The position numbers and the translations under genes were made by a program. From NCBI GenBank assembly GCA_029027265.1, contig CP093061.1:2790001-2854000 (forward strand): a stretch of 64,000 nucleotides of DNA, read 5' to 3'. Source of the stretch: Sulfurospirillum_A sp029027265. GTDB lineage: Bacteria; Campylobacterota; Campylobacteria; Campylobacterales; Sulfurospirillaceae. This document shows, one piece after another, positions 7,580 through 15,528 of this stretch. The notes under the pieces were generated by a model. The model did no database searches. It saw nothing but the letters and a program-made list of their open reading frames with translations, and had not been told where the DNA came from. Position 1 is the stretch's first letter, and each line of letters opens with the position of its first letter.

Positions 7580-8206
7580 ATGGATATTACACACTTAGAT
7601 GATATAATAACAGTAATAATTATATCAATTGTTATGGTCATAAGTCCAGGTCAAGATTTTGCCATGATTACAAAAAATTCTTTAGTGTATTCAAGAAGAA
7701 TAGGAATAATTAGTGCTTTTGGAATTTTTTCAGCAATATGGGTTCATGTAGCATATTCACTTGCAGGAATAGCAATTGTAATTTCTAGCACACCTGTCTT
7801 GTACGGCTTGATAAAGTATGCTGGTGCATTGTATTTATTTTATTTAGGAGTAAAAGGGCTCATTAATAAAAATAAAAATTCACAATTGAAAAAAGAAAAT
7901 TCAAGTAATGAGATATCAAGTTTTATAGCATTTCAAAATGGGTTTCTTTCTAATGTTCTTAATCCTAAAACAACACTATTTTTTCTTAGTATATTTACAC
8001 AGGTTGTAAATATTGATACTCCTTTACTTATTCAGTTTATTTTTGGATTAATTATTGCAATTTCACATCTTGTATGGTTTATAGTAGTCGCATACTTTTT
8101 TTCATCGAGAATTTTTATTCTAAAATTTAATCATAAAAAATATCTTATTGAAAAAGTTATGGGAGGAATATTGATTTTATTTGCAATTAAAATCTTTGTT
8201 AGCTAA
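7580..8206 (+). CDS. LysE/RhtB family amino-acid exporter
   Basis: 208 residues with about six hydrophobic segments, the usual length and topology for the LysE/RhtB family of inner-membrane amino-acid and metabolite exporters. The conserved N-terminal S-P-G-Q-D-F motif (residues 23-28) and the helix GALYLFYLGVKGL (about 80-92) are present, followed by the N-P-K-T-T motif (about 131-135) that precedes the fourth segment. The substrate cannot be predicted. It is the only gene of its cassette, with attC-like sequence on both sides. No obvious ribosome-binding site precedes the ATG. Confidence 0.88.
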   Translation: MDITHLDDIITVIIISIVMVISPGQDFAMITKNSLVYSRRIGIISAFGIFSAIWVHVAYSLAGIAIVISSTPVLYGLIKYAGALYLFYLGVKGLINKNKNSQLKKENSSNEISSFIAFQNGFLSNVLNPKTTLFFLSIFTQVVNIDTPLLIQFIFGLIIAISHLVWFIVVAYFFSSRIFILKFNHKKYLIEKVMGGILILFAIKIFVS

Positions 8207-8265
8207 AATTAAAGATCGAACTATTAAGACACGATAACCCTTGTTTTTCAGTTTTACCGTTATAT
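8202..8265 (+). repeat. Degenerate attC site 7
   Basis: AGCTAAA (8202-8208) resembles a left core with its final C lost, and GTTATAT (8259-8265) is a perfect right core. The interior lacks strong self-pairing, but its AACCCTTGTTTTT is the reverse complement of the arm at 7543-7554 upstream of the gene. Confidence 0.45.
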
Positions 8266-8277
8266 CAGGAGACACTA

Positions 8278-8616
8278 GTGAAAGTAACGAAATATCTAAT
8301 TAAACTTTATAAAGGAGACATTCCATTATATATCACTTTTTGGATATTTGGAATGTTGATAGGTCATTTGTTAATGACCTTAGTTAATACAGTTGTAAAT
8401 TTATATATGTATCAAATCATAGTATATGAATTACAATGGTTAATACTATTAATATTTATTATATTAATGTTATATAATATATTTATACTTATTGCAATAT
8501 GGAGAAGTTCAAATAAGTATCAAGGTAAAAAAAGCAATAGAGAATTAGCAAAACTATGTATAGTATTTTCAATATATGGAATGGTTAGTATACTGTATAA
8601 TAAACTATATGTTTAA
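8278..8616 (+). CDS. Small membrane protein, three hydrophobic segments
   Basis: 112 residues starting at GTG 8278, which follows an AGGAGA box (8267-8272). Hydrophobic segments cover about residues 18-42, 50-74 and 91-108. No charged motif or known family is apparent. It is a single-gene cassette bounded by core boxes at 8259-8265 and 8611-8617. Similar short polytopic proteins are common unknowns in cassette arrays; no function can be assigned. Confidence 0.55.
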   Translation: MKVTKYLIKLYKGDIPLYITFWIFGMLIGHLLMTLVNTVVNLYMYQIIVYELQWLILLIFIILMLYNIFILIAIWRSSNKYQGKKSNRELAKLCIVFSIYGMVSILYNKLYV

Positions 8617-8677
8617 TTCAAGATATACCAATAGATTCCCTAGCGGAAATTTATTGAGCTATATCCAACCGTTAAGC
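8611..8677 (+). repeat. attC site 8
   Basis: GTTTAAT (8611-8617) and GTTAAGC (8671-8677) are near-complementary core boxes. The arms CAATAGATTCC (8629-8639) and GGAAATTTATTG (8645-8656) pair around a five-base loop with one extra base. The left box overlaps the stop codon of the preceding gene. Confidence 0.75.
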
Positions 8678-8693
8678 TACAAAAGGAACAAGT

Positions 8694-9128
8694 GTGAAGA
8701 AAGAAAAATCTGTTGCAAGTGTTGTGTCAACGCATATACTTACAACAGCTATTGTAATTCCATTTTTTGGATTATTAGCAGGGTATCTTGTTAACAAGTT
8801 TTTTGGTCCAACACTAAACCAAGGTTTAATGTTGCTAATTGAAAATATTATTTATATTACATTTTTCTTTATGGGTGTGAAATATTCTATTTCATATATC
8901 AATAAAAAAATAACTGTAAAAAATCCTCAAAATAGTTCAAAATATTCCATAATTACTTTTGGATTAATAATGGTTTTTATGTTAATTGTCAATATTCTGG
9001 CAAAGCCAAATATTATAAGTATTGGTTACAACACAGTGTTTTTTGGAATTATATTTATAATATTTTTTATACTTACAAAAAACTATTTTGAAAAACTTCA
9101 ACAAGAAATACAAACAGTTGAAACCTAA
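8694..9128 (+). CDS. Four-segment membrane protein of unknown function
   Basis: 144 residues from a GTG start at 8694, preceded by AAGGA (8682-8686). Four hydrophobic segments fall at about residues 13-33, 43-62, 84-103 and 110-128, with short charged loops and an acidic tail. No known family. Single-gene cassette: it begins 17 bases after an attC right core, and its stop codon overlaps a left core box (ACCTAAC, 9123-9129). The remainder of that attC is missing, so the next gene follows directly. Confidence 0.55.
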   Translation: MKKEKSVASVVSTHILTTAIVIPFFGLLAGYLVNKFFGPTLNQGLMLLIENIIYITFFFMGVKYSISYINKKITVKNPQNSSKYSIITFGLIMVFMLIVNILAKPNIISIGYNTVFFGIIFIIFFILTKNYFEKLQQEIQTVET

Positions 9129-9145
9129 CAAGTGGATGAATAGAA

Positions 9146-9400
9146 ATGAATGAACTAGAAAAAGCAATCTGGATGATTTTAAGATACCATATAAATATTA
9201 TTGCAAATGAAGAGAATAATCCATTCGACCAATTTAAGTTATTGCTTAATGATATTGAATGGTTCAACCTTCATGACAATGTCACAAAACATGTTGGGGA
9301 TGCTGTAGGTATCGATTCTTTATACGGTTTATATTATAATCCTGATGATTTACCAGCAAAAAATTTTGATAAAATATTAAAATTATTGAAGATGCAATGA
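9146..9400 (+). CDS. Small acidic hypothetical protein
   Basis: 84 residues, soluble, rich in Asp, Asn and aromatic residues, with no signal. I recognise no family with certainty. It is the first gene of a compact three-gene group: its TGA overlaps the next ATG as ATGA (9397-9400), and that gene in turn overlaps the following one. The close coupling suggests the three act together. Upstream there is only half an attC site, so the group may have been joined to the previous cassette by recombination. Confidence 0.55.
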   Translation: MNELEKAIWMILRYHINIIANEENNPFDQFKLLLNDIEWFNLHDNVTKHVGDAVGIDSLYGLYYNPDDLPAKNFDKILKLLKMQ

Positions 9401-9480
9401 TTGAAGAAAGTAAGAAGTGGTTAACTAAATATAAAGAAGAACGCTATGAACTACGTGGAACGGCAAAGGAGTATCATTGA
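9397..9480 (+). CDS. Very small charged protein, 27 residues
   Basis: The ORF starts at the ATG sharing bases with the previous stop codon and ends where the next TTG begins. The product is highly charged (Lys, Glu, Arg, Tyr). Such exact overlaps on both sides favour translational coupling over chance. It could also be the remaining end of a longer gene fused in another frame. Function unknown. Confidence 0.35.
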   Translation: MIEESKKWLTKYKEERYELRGTAKEYH

Positions 9481-10268
9481 AAAAAATTTTACTAAGAAGT
9501 TTTGGACTTGTTGGATTAGTACTTTTTTTACCTCTATTCTTATTTACTTTTTCAAACCCACATTTTATTGAAAAATCTGCAAAAGACTTTATAGAATGGA
9601 AATTAAAAAAAGAGACAAATAAAAAAATTGATTCCATTCAACTACCATCATCAAAAAGCCTTGAAAAGTTTTTTGGAAAAAAAATTAGAAAACTTCATCA
9701 AGAAACAGAAAAAAAATTAGAAAGTTTAAAAGAAAAATTGAAAAACGATACACCAAAAATAATTATGGCACAAATTGCAAAAATGAGTGACTTAAGTTGT
9801 GAATGCAGAAATAAGTGGGAAGAACGCTTACGCTCTTCTTTGAAGTTTCAAATTGCATCTCTAAAAAAAGCTAAAGAAAAATTAACTTTTTTTGTACAAG
9901 CAAAATATATGGAAATTGTAAAAAAATTAACACTTGATCTAAGAATATTTTTAGGAGCAAATTCTATAATATTTTTCTTTTTACTTTTAGCATCTTTTTT
10001 AAAGCCAAAAGCTACAGAGCATCTGTTTTTACCAGGCATATTAATACTTATTTCAACACTAATTTGTTCTTACTTTTATTTATTTGAGCAAAACTGGTTT
10101 TATACAATTATATATAATAGCTACACTGGCTTTGGATATATAGCTTATTTAACAATAGTTTTTACAATATTATGCGATATTATTTTTAATAATGCTAAAA
10201 TAACAACAGAGATAATAAACCAACTTTTATTTGCTGTTGGCAGTGCATTTAGTGTGGCATCATGCTAA
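9477..10268 (+). CDS. Membrane protein with N-terminal anchor and helical extracytoplasmic domain
   Basis: 263 residues from the TTG at 9477, which overlaps the previous stop codon and is preceded by AAGGAG (9466-9471). Residues 1-26 form an N-terminal membrane segment. Residues 30-150 are strongly helical and Lys/Glu rich and contain one C-E-C motif (about residues 103-105). Three or four hydrophobic segments follow (about 163-180, 186-207, 217-240, 247-262). The layout, a long helical region outside the membrane followed by a C-terminal membrane bundle, does not match a family I know. Last gene of its cassette; a textbook attC follows the stop. Confidence 0.6.
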   Translation: MKKILLRSFGLVGLVLFLPLFLFTFSNPHFIEKSAKDFIEWKLKKETNKKIDSIQLPSSKSLEKFFGKKIRKLHQETEKKLESLKEKLKNDTPKIIMAQIAKMSDLSCECRNKWEERLRSSLKFQIASLKKAKEKLTFFVQAKYMEIVKKLTLDLRIFLGANSIIFFFLLLASFLKPKATEHLFLPGILILISTLICSYFYLFEQNWFYTIIYNSYTGFGYIAYLTIVFTILCDIIFNNAKITTEIINQLLFAVGSAFSVASC

Positions 10269-10270
10269 AT

Positions 10271-10340
10271 GTTTAACAAGTGGGAGGAGAGCAATAGTTT
10301 ACCCTAGCGGTAAAACTATTGCTCTCCTTAAACGTTATGA
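10271..10340 (+). repeat. attC site 9, canonical 70-bp example
   Basis: GTTTAAC (10271-10277) and GTTATGA (10334-10340) are the core boxes. GGAGAGCAATAGTTTAC (10285-10301) pairs with GTAAAACTATTGCTCTCC (10310-10327) with one extrahelical base, around the loop CCTAGCG. This is the clearest attC in the window and fixes array orientation, with attI and the integrase expected to the left. Confidence 0.92.
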
Positions 10341-10365
10341 GTACAGATAAATATCAAAGGTCATA

Positions 10366-10797
10366 ATGAAATATTTAAAAAAACTAATCACAAAACATAT
10401 AAGTATTAATGAAGAAGAATGGAATGGATTAACTTCAAAATTTAACAAAATATCAGTTAAGAAAGGTACAATTATTTCAAGTGCTGGTGATATTTTTAGT
10501 GATTTCTATTTCATTAAAAGTGGATTAGCCCGTTCATATTTTACAGACTTAAATGGTAAGGATTTTACTTGGCAAATATACTTTAGAGGTAAAAGTAAAT
10601 ATGGCTTAAATTATTTTATGGATGATAGTGTAAGTTATTATGAAAATTATGCTTCAATGTTACACTTTGAAACTTTAGAAGATTCTGTATTTTATAAGAT
10701 TAGTTTAAAAGAAATGGATAACTTTTTAAATAATGCAAACAAAAAATGGGAACATTTAGCCAGAATTTGGTTACATGATACATATTTTAGTTTATAA
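10366..10797 (+). pseudogene. Crp/Fnr-type regulator truncated by IS3
   Basis: 143 residues match the cyclic-nucleotide-binding beta-barrel of Crp-like proteins: KKGTIISSAGD, then FYFIKSGLAR, the usual strand pattern around residues 35-65. The sequence reaches the long dimerisation helix and then runs into the IS3 end at 10798; the whole DNA-binding helix-turn-helix is absent. Intact relatives are about 190 residues. The 3' part of the gene, and probably its attC left half, were deleted, because beyond the IS3 lies an IS1182 remnant instead. The truncated protein cannot bind DNA as a Crp-type regulator. Confidence 0.7.
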
Positions 10798-12120
10798 TGC
10801 CCCTAAAATCAAAGACAATAATTCAGAAAGATTAATTTTCAAATAAGTTAAAATGATATAAATAATGGAGGTGAATTATGAGTAGAAGAAAAGGACAAAT
10901 ATATAGTGCCGAACAAAAAACAAGAATAGTTTTAGAGCTGCTAAAAGAAGAACAAACAACAAGTCAAATAGCATCTAAATATAAAATCATATCACAATCT
11001 TTAAGTAAATGGAAACAACAGTTTCTAAATAATGCATCACTTGCATTCGATGTAGGAGGAGTAACTAAAACTTACCTAGATGAGATAGAAGAGTTAAAGA
11101 GTGAGAATGATGGTTTAGCTAAAGCACTAGGTAAAGCTACAATAAAAGTAGAGTTTGTTGAAAAAAAGCTAAAGAGCTTGGACTTATGTAATAAAAGAGC
11201 GATGATCGAGTCCAAGCATAAATATTTATCAATATCAGAGCAATGTAATATATTTGGTATCAGTAGAAGTCATTACTACTACAAACCAGCACCAATGAGT
11301 CAGGAGAATATTGAACTACTGCACAAGATAGATGAAATAGCTACTGATAACTCAGAGTATGGTTATAGATTTATATATGAACAACTAAAAGAAGATGGCT
11401 ACTATATTGGAAAACATAGAGTCTTAAAATATATGGGAATACTTGGTATCCAAGCAATATATCTAACCAAAAAAAGACTCACAAGTCTCAAAAACCAAGA
11501 GCATAAGATTTATGAGTATCTACTAAAAAAATATTGGACTAAATTTGGAAAGAGAAAAACTGTATATGTACCCACACCAAATGAAGTATGGAGTGGTGAT
11601 ATTACATATATACGTGTTAATGGAAGCTTTATGTATTTTACAGCTGTTATAGACTGGCATAGCAAAGCAATACTGTCCTATAACATATCTAACTCTATGG
11701 ATGCAACACTTGCAACTGATGTACTTGGGGAGGCATTGGCTAAATATCCTAAACCTAAAATATTTAATAGTGACCAAGGGAGCCAATACACTAGTTATGA
11801 ACATACTAAGTTACTTAAAAAATATGATATTAAAATATCTATGAATGGTAAAGGTAGAAGTATAGATAATATTGTAATTGAAAGATTTTTTAGAACATTA
11901 AAACATGGCAATATTTATATCAGTGATTATCAATCAATAAAGGAGTTAAAAGAAGGTGTAAAAAACTACATCCATAAATACAATTTTAAAAAATTTCATT
12001 CAAGTATAAACTATAAAAAACCTATGAATGTTTATCTTGAATATCTGAAAAATGTAGGTTAAAGTAACAGATGAGGATGAAATTAAATCTGTTTAAGAGT
12101 TGTCTTGATTTTTAGGGGCA
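10798..12120 (+). mobile_element. IS3-family insertion sequence
   Basis: 1323 bp bounded by TGCCCCTAAAATCAAAGACAA-like and TTGTCTTGATTTTTAGGGGCA inverted repeats, with the TG...CA ends of the IS3 family. Flanking bases form a TATA-rich palindrome, so the target duplication is ambiguous. It joins a truncated regulator gene on the left to a truncated IS1182 on the right, which implies an adjacent deletion. Confidence 0.9.
10878..12062 (+). CDS. IS3-family transposase, single uninterrupted frame
   Basis: 394 residues. The N-terminal helix-turn-helix (about 8-50, SAEQKTRIVLELLKE...SQIASKYKI) and following coiled coil correspond to OrfA. The C-terminal integrase core has DDE residues in W-S-G-D-I-T-Y, F-N-S-D-Q-G-S-Q-Y and I-E-R-F-F-R-T-L-K. 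In most IS3 elements OrfA and OrfB are joined by programmed -1 frameshifting; here they are already one frame, which yields only the full transposase and no free OrfA. A ribosome-binding site (GGAGGTG, 10867-10873) precedes the ATG. It appears intact. Confidence 0.93.
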   Translation: MSRRKGQIYSAEQKTRIVLELLKEEQTTSQIASKYKIISQSLSKWKQQFLNNASLAFDVGGVTKTYLDEIEELKSENDGLAKALGKATIKVEFVEKKLKSLDLCNKRAMIESKHKYLSISEQCNIFGISRSHYYYKPAPMSQENIELLHKIDEIATDNSEYGYRFIYEQLKEDGYYIGKHRVLKYMGILGIQAIYLTKKRLTSLKNQEHKIYEYLLKKYWTKFGKRKTVYVPTPNEVWSGDITYIRVNGSFMYFTAVIDWHSKAILSYNISNSMDATLATDVLGEALAKYPKPKIFNSDQGSQYTSYEHTKLLKKYDIKISMNGKGRSIDNIVIERFFRTLKHGNIYISDYQSIKELKEGVKNYIHKYNFKKFHSSINYKKPMNVYLEYLKNVG

Positions 12121-12370
12121 TTATACTTCTTATCTTGTTTAAGTAGCCATAGATGTATATCTTTAGAAGCAACTTTGGAGAATACGACTTCTGTCCTTCA
12201 AAGCTTGTTGAAGTGTCATCAAAGCCTAGCTCTTTAAAGTCAAGCTGTTTTACATATAAATCTATAGCTCTTACAGAATTATCTTTATCTACATACTCAT
12301 CAAGACTTGGAGGAAAAAGTAGTTGCTGATTACGATTTAATCCCTCTTTATATTTGCTATACATAAACAC
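12121..12370 (-). pseudogene. IS1182-family transposase N-terminal remnant
   Basis: About 80 residues, from the start at 12370 to the IS3 junction, closely match the first 85 residues of the intact copy at 15917 (KYKEGLNRNQQLLFPPSLDE shared, then similar). The rest of the gene was lost at the IS3 boundary. The upstream leader to the terminal repeat at 12498-12512 is also conserved. It is in the opposite orientation to the intact copy. Confidence 0.85.
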
Positions 12371-12512
12371 CTCTTGAAGTCCGTATTTTACGAACTGTTT
12401 CTTATATGTATTGTACTATTTTATGAGTTTAAAGATGGTTAATATTAGGATGTTTATGCTATGATTTTTGTAATTTAAGAGGCTGTTTGAGGTTTAGTTA
12501 TTTCACAGTCTC
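12121..12512 (-). mobile_element. IS1182 remnant abutting an attC
   Basis: The outer inverted repeat TTATTTCACAGTCTC (12498-12512) is identical to the right end of the intact element (17550-17564). It abuts an attC arm a few bases on, exactly as the intact copy does. The other end is lost beyond the IS3. Confidence 0.8.
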
Positions 12513-12513
12513 C

Positions 12514-12570
12514 GAGGAGACCAATAATTTACCCTAGAGGGAAAATTATTGCTCACGACAAACGTTAGGC
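12514..12570 (+). repeat. attC site 10, right part only
   Basis: The arms CCAATAATTT (12521-12530) and AAATTATTG (12543-12551) pair, and GTTAGGC (12564-12570) is a perfect right core. The left core box is missing, replaced by the IS1182 remnant. Confidence 0.75.
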
Positions 12571-12614
12571 TACATAATATAAATTTAGACTACTATTTAA
12601 AAATTGGAGATAAA

Positions 12615-13070
12615 ATGAAATATATAATAGTATTGATATCGTTTTTAGCTAATTTATTTGCCGATAATAATACAAACACAATTGAACAAAATTATAAAAG
12701 AGAAAAGATGATTCTATTAGTAAAAGTATCACAAGGAGAAGGAAGCACAAAAGAACTTGAAGAAACAAAAATATTTTATGTTGATTTTATAAAACACTTG
12801 AAAAATAATGATGGATCTGATTATTTACTATGTAAGTTACTTAGTAAAATCAAGCATAAAGAAATGATTACACACGTAATTATTGGAGGTAGATTTGAAG
12901 GTGGAAAAATTCAAAAAAATATTGAAATGTTACCAGTTAATATAGCTTATGTTATAAATAATAAATTATTAAATGAAAATTATATGGATTTTTCAAAAGG
13001 TGAATTTGTAGGAATAGGAGAAGCTACAGATTATACAAAAGAGTATTACACTAAATCTGATAGCCGTTGA
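12615..13070 (+). CDS. Secreted hypothetical protein
   Basis: 151 residues from the ATG at 12615 (the frame extends upstream to 12549, but GGAG at 12606-12609 and a signal peptide favour this start). The signal peptide is about MKYIIVLISFLANLFA, with cleavage near residue 16-17. The mature part is mixed alpha/beta with one conserved-looking strand HVIIGGRF; no family recognised. It is the gene of the cassette that begins at the GTTAGGC core at 12564. The following 90 bases lack a clear attC. Confidence 0.6.
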   Translation: MKYIIVLISFLANLFADNNTNTIEQNYKREKMILLVKVSQGEGSTKELEETKIFYVDFIKHLKNNDGSDYLLCKLLSKIKHKEMITHVIIGGRFEGGKIQKNIEMLPVNIAYVINNKLLNENYMDFSKGEFVGIGEATDYTKEYYTKSDSR

Positions 13071-13162
13071 ACAACCTAGGTTTTCAAAACACAATACCAA
13101 CTTTAAACTTTTAAGTGTCGAAAATGAGGGTCGGAGATTTACTTTTACTTTCTTTTTAAAAT

Positions 13163-13290
13163 GGTGAAATAAAAGGTTTTTTCAAACAACTGCAAGATAA
13201 AACTTACTTTAAAACAGTAAAACCTCATTTTCATTCTATTCAGTGGCAAATGGTCAAGACTTATTTCCTGACATCTTGATAGCTTTTCAG
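13163..13290 (+). pseudogene. DUF2442-type gene fragment
   Basis: Bases 13163-13258 encode G-F-F-K-Q-L-Q-D-K-T-Y-F-K-T-V-K-P-H-F, nearly identical to the middle of the intact DUF2442 gene at 15529-15765, and then drift out of frame. The start and end are missing. It is a decayed duplicate of that cassette gene, 2.4 kb from it. The rest of the interval 13071-13350 shows no gene. Confidence 0.7.
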
Positions 13291-13358
13291 AATAACAAAA
13301 TATATTGGATTAATCCAATATGGTATAATACAAGCATAATTTTAAAAAGGAACTCAAT

Positions 13359-13577
13359 ATGCAAACTATTACATTAAAAGTTGAAGACAATATTAGTGAA
13401 AAGTTTCTTTGGCTCTTAAAGCATTTTACAAAAAAAGAAGTAACAATTTTAGACCAAACAGAATTTAAAAGTGATGATGCTTATTTAAAAAGTATAGAAG
13501 GAATGGAACAAAGTATTATTGATGCTTCAAACGAACCAAATGAAAACTTTGTAACATCTGACAAACTAGACTGGTAA
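13359..13577 (+). CDS. Antitoxin of a YoeB-type toxin-antitoxin pair
   Basis: 72 residues, acidic, with a short N-terminal beta-strand (QTITLKVEDNISEKFLWLLK) and a C-terminal part (about 45-72) suited to wrapping a RelE-fold toxin. Its stop codon overlaps the toxin start (TAATG at 13575-13579), the usual antitoxin-first order. It should neutralise the toxin and, with it, repress a promoter just upstream, unlike most promoterless cassette genes. An AAGGA box precedes the ATG. TATAAT-like GGTATAATAC lies at 13321-13331, consistent with an own promoter. Confidence 0.8.
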   Translation: MQTITLKVEDNISEKFLWLLKHFTKKEVTILDQTEFKSDDAYLKSIEGMEQSIIDASNEPNENFVTSDKLDW

Positions 13578-13837
13578 TGTACCAACTTCTATTCTCCCCT
13601 CAAGCCAAAAAAGATGCTAAAAAGCATCAATCAAGTGGCTTAAAACCAAAAGTTGTGGAACTTCTTCAAATCATAGAAAATGATCCTCTTCAATATCCTC
13701 CAGAGTTCGAATACTTGTCTCAAAATCTAAAAAGAAAACTTTCAAGAAGAATAAATAAACAACATAGACTTGTATATGAAATACTAGAAGAAGACAAAGT
13801 AATCAAAGTTCTTAGAATGTGGACACACTACAACTAA
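13577..13837 (+). CDS. Txe/YoeB family toxin (RelE-fold endoribonuclease)
   Basis: 86 residues, the normal length for YoeB/Txe. Family marks include the N-terminal LLFSPQAKKDAKK, the N-D-P...P-P-E-F-E-Y-L stretch, the S-R-R-I-N-K-Q-H-R-L-V-Y core strand and the C-terminal M-W-T-H-Y, containing the His and Tyr used for ribosome-dependent mRNA cleavage. Coupled to the antitoxin by a one-base overlap. Toxin-antitoxin cassettes are known to stabilise large integron arrays, a plausible role here. A canonical attC follows three bases after the stop. Confidence 0.9.
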   Translation: MYQLLFSPQAKKDAKKHQSSGLKPKVVELLQIIENDPLQYPPEFEYLSQNLKRKLSRRINKQHRLVYEILEEDKVIKVLRMWTHYN

Positions 13838-13839
13838 AA

Positions 13840-13908
13840 AGCTAACAAATTCGAGAAACAAATAATTTACCTTAACGGGAAAATTATTTCTCACGACAAC
13901 CGTTATAC
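13840..13908 (+). repeat. attC site 11, canonical
   Basis: AGCTAAC (13840-13846) and GTTATAC (13902-13908) are matching core boxes. The arms GAGAAACAAATAATTT (13853-13868) and AAATTATTTCTC (13881-13892) pair with an extrahelical stretch around a loop. Confidence 0.9.
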
Positions 13909-13934
13909 AAACAAAAGGAGTTAAAATTAAAAAA

Positions 13935-14369
13935 ATGAGTGCATACTTATTGTTTTTTATCGTATTAGTTTTAATCAATGGATGTTCAATATCTCCAAGC
14001 ACACTAAAAGTAATCGAGACATTTCATCTATATGATGCCGCAGAGACAAAAAATAAATTTTGTAAAAATCATTTGGAGCTTGGAATGAGAGCTCAAGAAT
14101 GTGTAAATAATTTAGTTGTTTTTACTAGATTACAAAAAGCATGCAAAAAATCAGTAGCAGATAAATCCTGTTATATACGAAACATAAACAGATGGGACTA
14201 TTATAATGGAAATATGGAAACTGCAACAGGTTACGTGAATAAAAAATTTAGTCTTAAAATTTTTGACAATACTATGTATGAAGAAGCGAAAACTTTTGAA
14301 CTTACTTGTTTCAATAATTCAAAAAATTTAGTTCCTTGTGGTAGTATATCAAAACAGAGTAGCCAATAA
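13935..14369 (+). CDS. Putative lipoprotein of unknown function
   Basis: 144 residues. A short hydrophobic leader ends in the lipobox L-I-N-G-C (Cys at residue 17), so the product should be lipid-anchored after signal peptidase II cleavage. The mature part has six further cysteines, including K-S-C-Y and L-V-P-C-G, suggesting disulphides in the periplasm. No family recognised. The stop codon lies inside the first arm of the following attC, so the last few residues are read from the recombination site. Cassette begins at the core box 13902-13908. Confidence 0.65.
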   Translation: MSAYLLFFIVLVLINGCSISPSTLKVIETFHLYDAAETKNKFCKNHLELGMRAQECVNNLVVFTRLQKACKKSVADKSCYIRNINRWDYYNGNMETATGYVNKKFSLKIFDNTMYEEAKTFELTCFNNSKNLVPCGSISKQSSQ

Positions 14370-14411
14370 ATCACCTAACGGTAATTTATTGGCTATCTTC
14401 GACCGTTATGA
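14360..14411 (+). repeat. attC site 12
   Basis: TAGCCAATAAAT (14360-14371) and ATTTATTGGCTA (14384-14395) are perfect arms; GTTATGA (14405-14411) is the right core. The left core is not recognisable (ATCAAAACAG in its place). The preceding gene stops within the first arm. Confidence 0.75.
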
Positions 14412-14421
14412 GGAAACTTGC

Positions 14422-14847
14422 ATGATAAATAGAATATCAAGAGATAAACTAGCTGAAACATTAAGACAATATGTGTCAGGAAGAGTTACAAATGACACAC
14501 TTGATGATTTAAAAATCAATAATGAAGATTATGGAGTTAAAGCTATCAAGGATGCATCATGGTTTTTGTATGATGATTTATACGAGCACAAAGCAGTTAG
14601 AAAAAATCGTATTCTGAAAGATAACAGACACGAAGTTTCAAAATGGATTATCTTTCTTCAAAGTAATGAAGAGTATTTATGGCCAATACCATCAACACTT
14701 CAGAAAATAGGTTCAATTTTAACATTGGGGTTTTATAAACTAAACACCTTAAGCAAAGAAGAAAAAGAAGCATGGCCATTCTTTACAAACAAAAGTCTAG
14801 AGAATGCTTTGAAAAAACCGAAGCTGTTTAGCGGTAAACGCTCATAA
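14422..14847 (+). CDS. Hypothetical protein
   Basis: 141 residues from the ATG at 14422 with AGGAAA eight bases before it; the longer frame from 14338 runs through the attC and is not real. The N-terminus (RISRDKLAETLRQYVSGR) is helical; the middle has an E-V-S-K-W-I-I-F-L-Q-S-N strand and helix. A single short hydrophobic patch near residues 93-105 may be peripheral. No family recognised. The stop codon overlaps a left core box TCATAAC (14842-14848), but no right core follows; the attC has decayed into the pseudogene beyond. Confidence 0.55.
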   Translation: MINRISRDKLAETLRQYVSGRVTNDTLDDLKINNEDYGVKAIKDASWFLYDDLYEHKAVRKNRILKDNRHEVSKWIIFLQSNEEYLWPIPSTLQKIGSILTLGFYKLNTLSKEEKEAWPFFTNKSLENALKKPKLFSGKRS

Positions 14848-14869
14848 CAAAACGCAGGAGCTGAGCAAT

Positions 14870-15250
14870 AGTTTAATTTTGGAGAAGATCAAGATTTAGA
14901 GTTTTTACATTCATGAAAATCAGAGGAGTTAAATGGCTTAATACAAACACTATTATTTGATAAAGATAGTGAAAGACTTACATAAAATTTGTCAATAACT
15001 GCTAACTACAAATAACATAATCCAAATCATTCTAAGTATATCAACGAGATAATTGAGGAAATACAATTATTTGGTGGTAATACACTTGCAAATCGAGGAA
15101 GAGGTGGAAAAAGTTTAACAATGACAGGAGATGCTCCATTAACAAGAACAATGGCAGTTTTAAGACAACAATATCTTTATAAAGATGAAGTAAAAGATAT
15201 CGAATTTTTAAAATGCTATAATACTCTAAATAAATTAGAGGTTTTAAAAT
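14870..15250 (+). pseudogene. DUF3944/YaaW-like gene, decayed
   Basis: One frame reads F-G-E-D-Q-D-L-E-F-L-H-S, stop, K-S-E-E-L-N-G-L-I-Q-T-L, then D-K-D-S-E-R-L, stop, and later S-K-Y-I-N-E-I-I-E-E-I-Q-L-F-G-G-N-T-L-A-N-R. This order matches the N-terminal part of the DUF3944/YaaW family (D-L-E-F-L..., D-K-D-G, then E-L-Q-x-F-G-G-N/D). Three in-frame stops interrupt it and the C-terminal half is absent. It therefore cannot encode the family protein. It lies where an attC right half is expected. Confidence 0.55.
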
Positions 15251-15518
15251 GGCAATTATTTCAATGTTTTATGGAATTATCATCTCAATGTACTATTTTG
15301 ACAATAAAAAACATAAACTAGCTCACATACATGTAAAATATCAAGGTGAACAAGCTATCTTTACTATTCCAGAAGGAAAAATGCTTGAGGGTAATATGAA
15401 AACAAGCAAAAGAAAACTTGTTGAAGCATGGATAGAAATTCATCAAGATGAGTTAATGGCTGATTGGGAATTAGCAATCAGTGGTGAAGAGATTTTTAAA
15501 ATTGAACCTTTAAGGTAG
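15249..15518 (+). CDS. DUF4160 domain protein
   Basis: 89 residues matching the DUF4160 family: the start M-F-Y-G-I-I-I-S-M-Y, then H-I-H-V-K-Y-Q-G-E-Q-A (metal- or nucleic-acid-like HxH), and E-A-W-I-E-I-H-Q-D-E-L near residues 60-70. DUF4160 genes very often precede a DUF2442 gene, and the pair behaves genetically like a small toxin-antitoxin or regulatory module; function is not established here. The next gene starts ten bases after the stop with a GGAG box between. Contains the only TACATGTA of the cassette array. Confidence 0.8.
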   Translation: MAIISMFYGIIISMYYFDNKKHKLAHIHVKYQGEQAIFTIPEGKMLEGNMKTSKRKLVEAWIEIHQDELMADWELAISGEEIFKIEPLR

Positions 15519-15528
15519 GAGTGAAACT

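Noticed and set aside
14338..14847. 169-residue ORF starting at 14338
   Set aside because: Its first 28 codons run through the end of the lipoprotein gene and an attC site. The ATG at 14422 has a ribosome-binding site, so the shorter gene is used.
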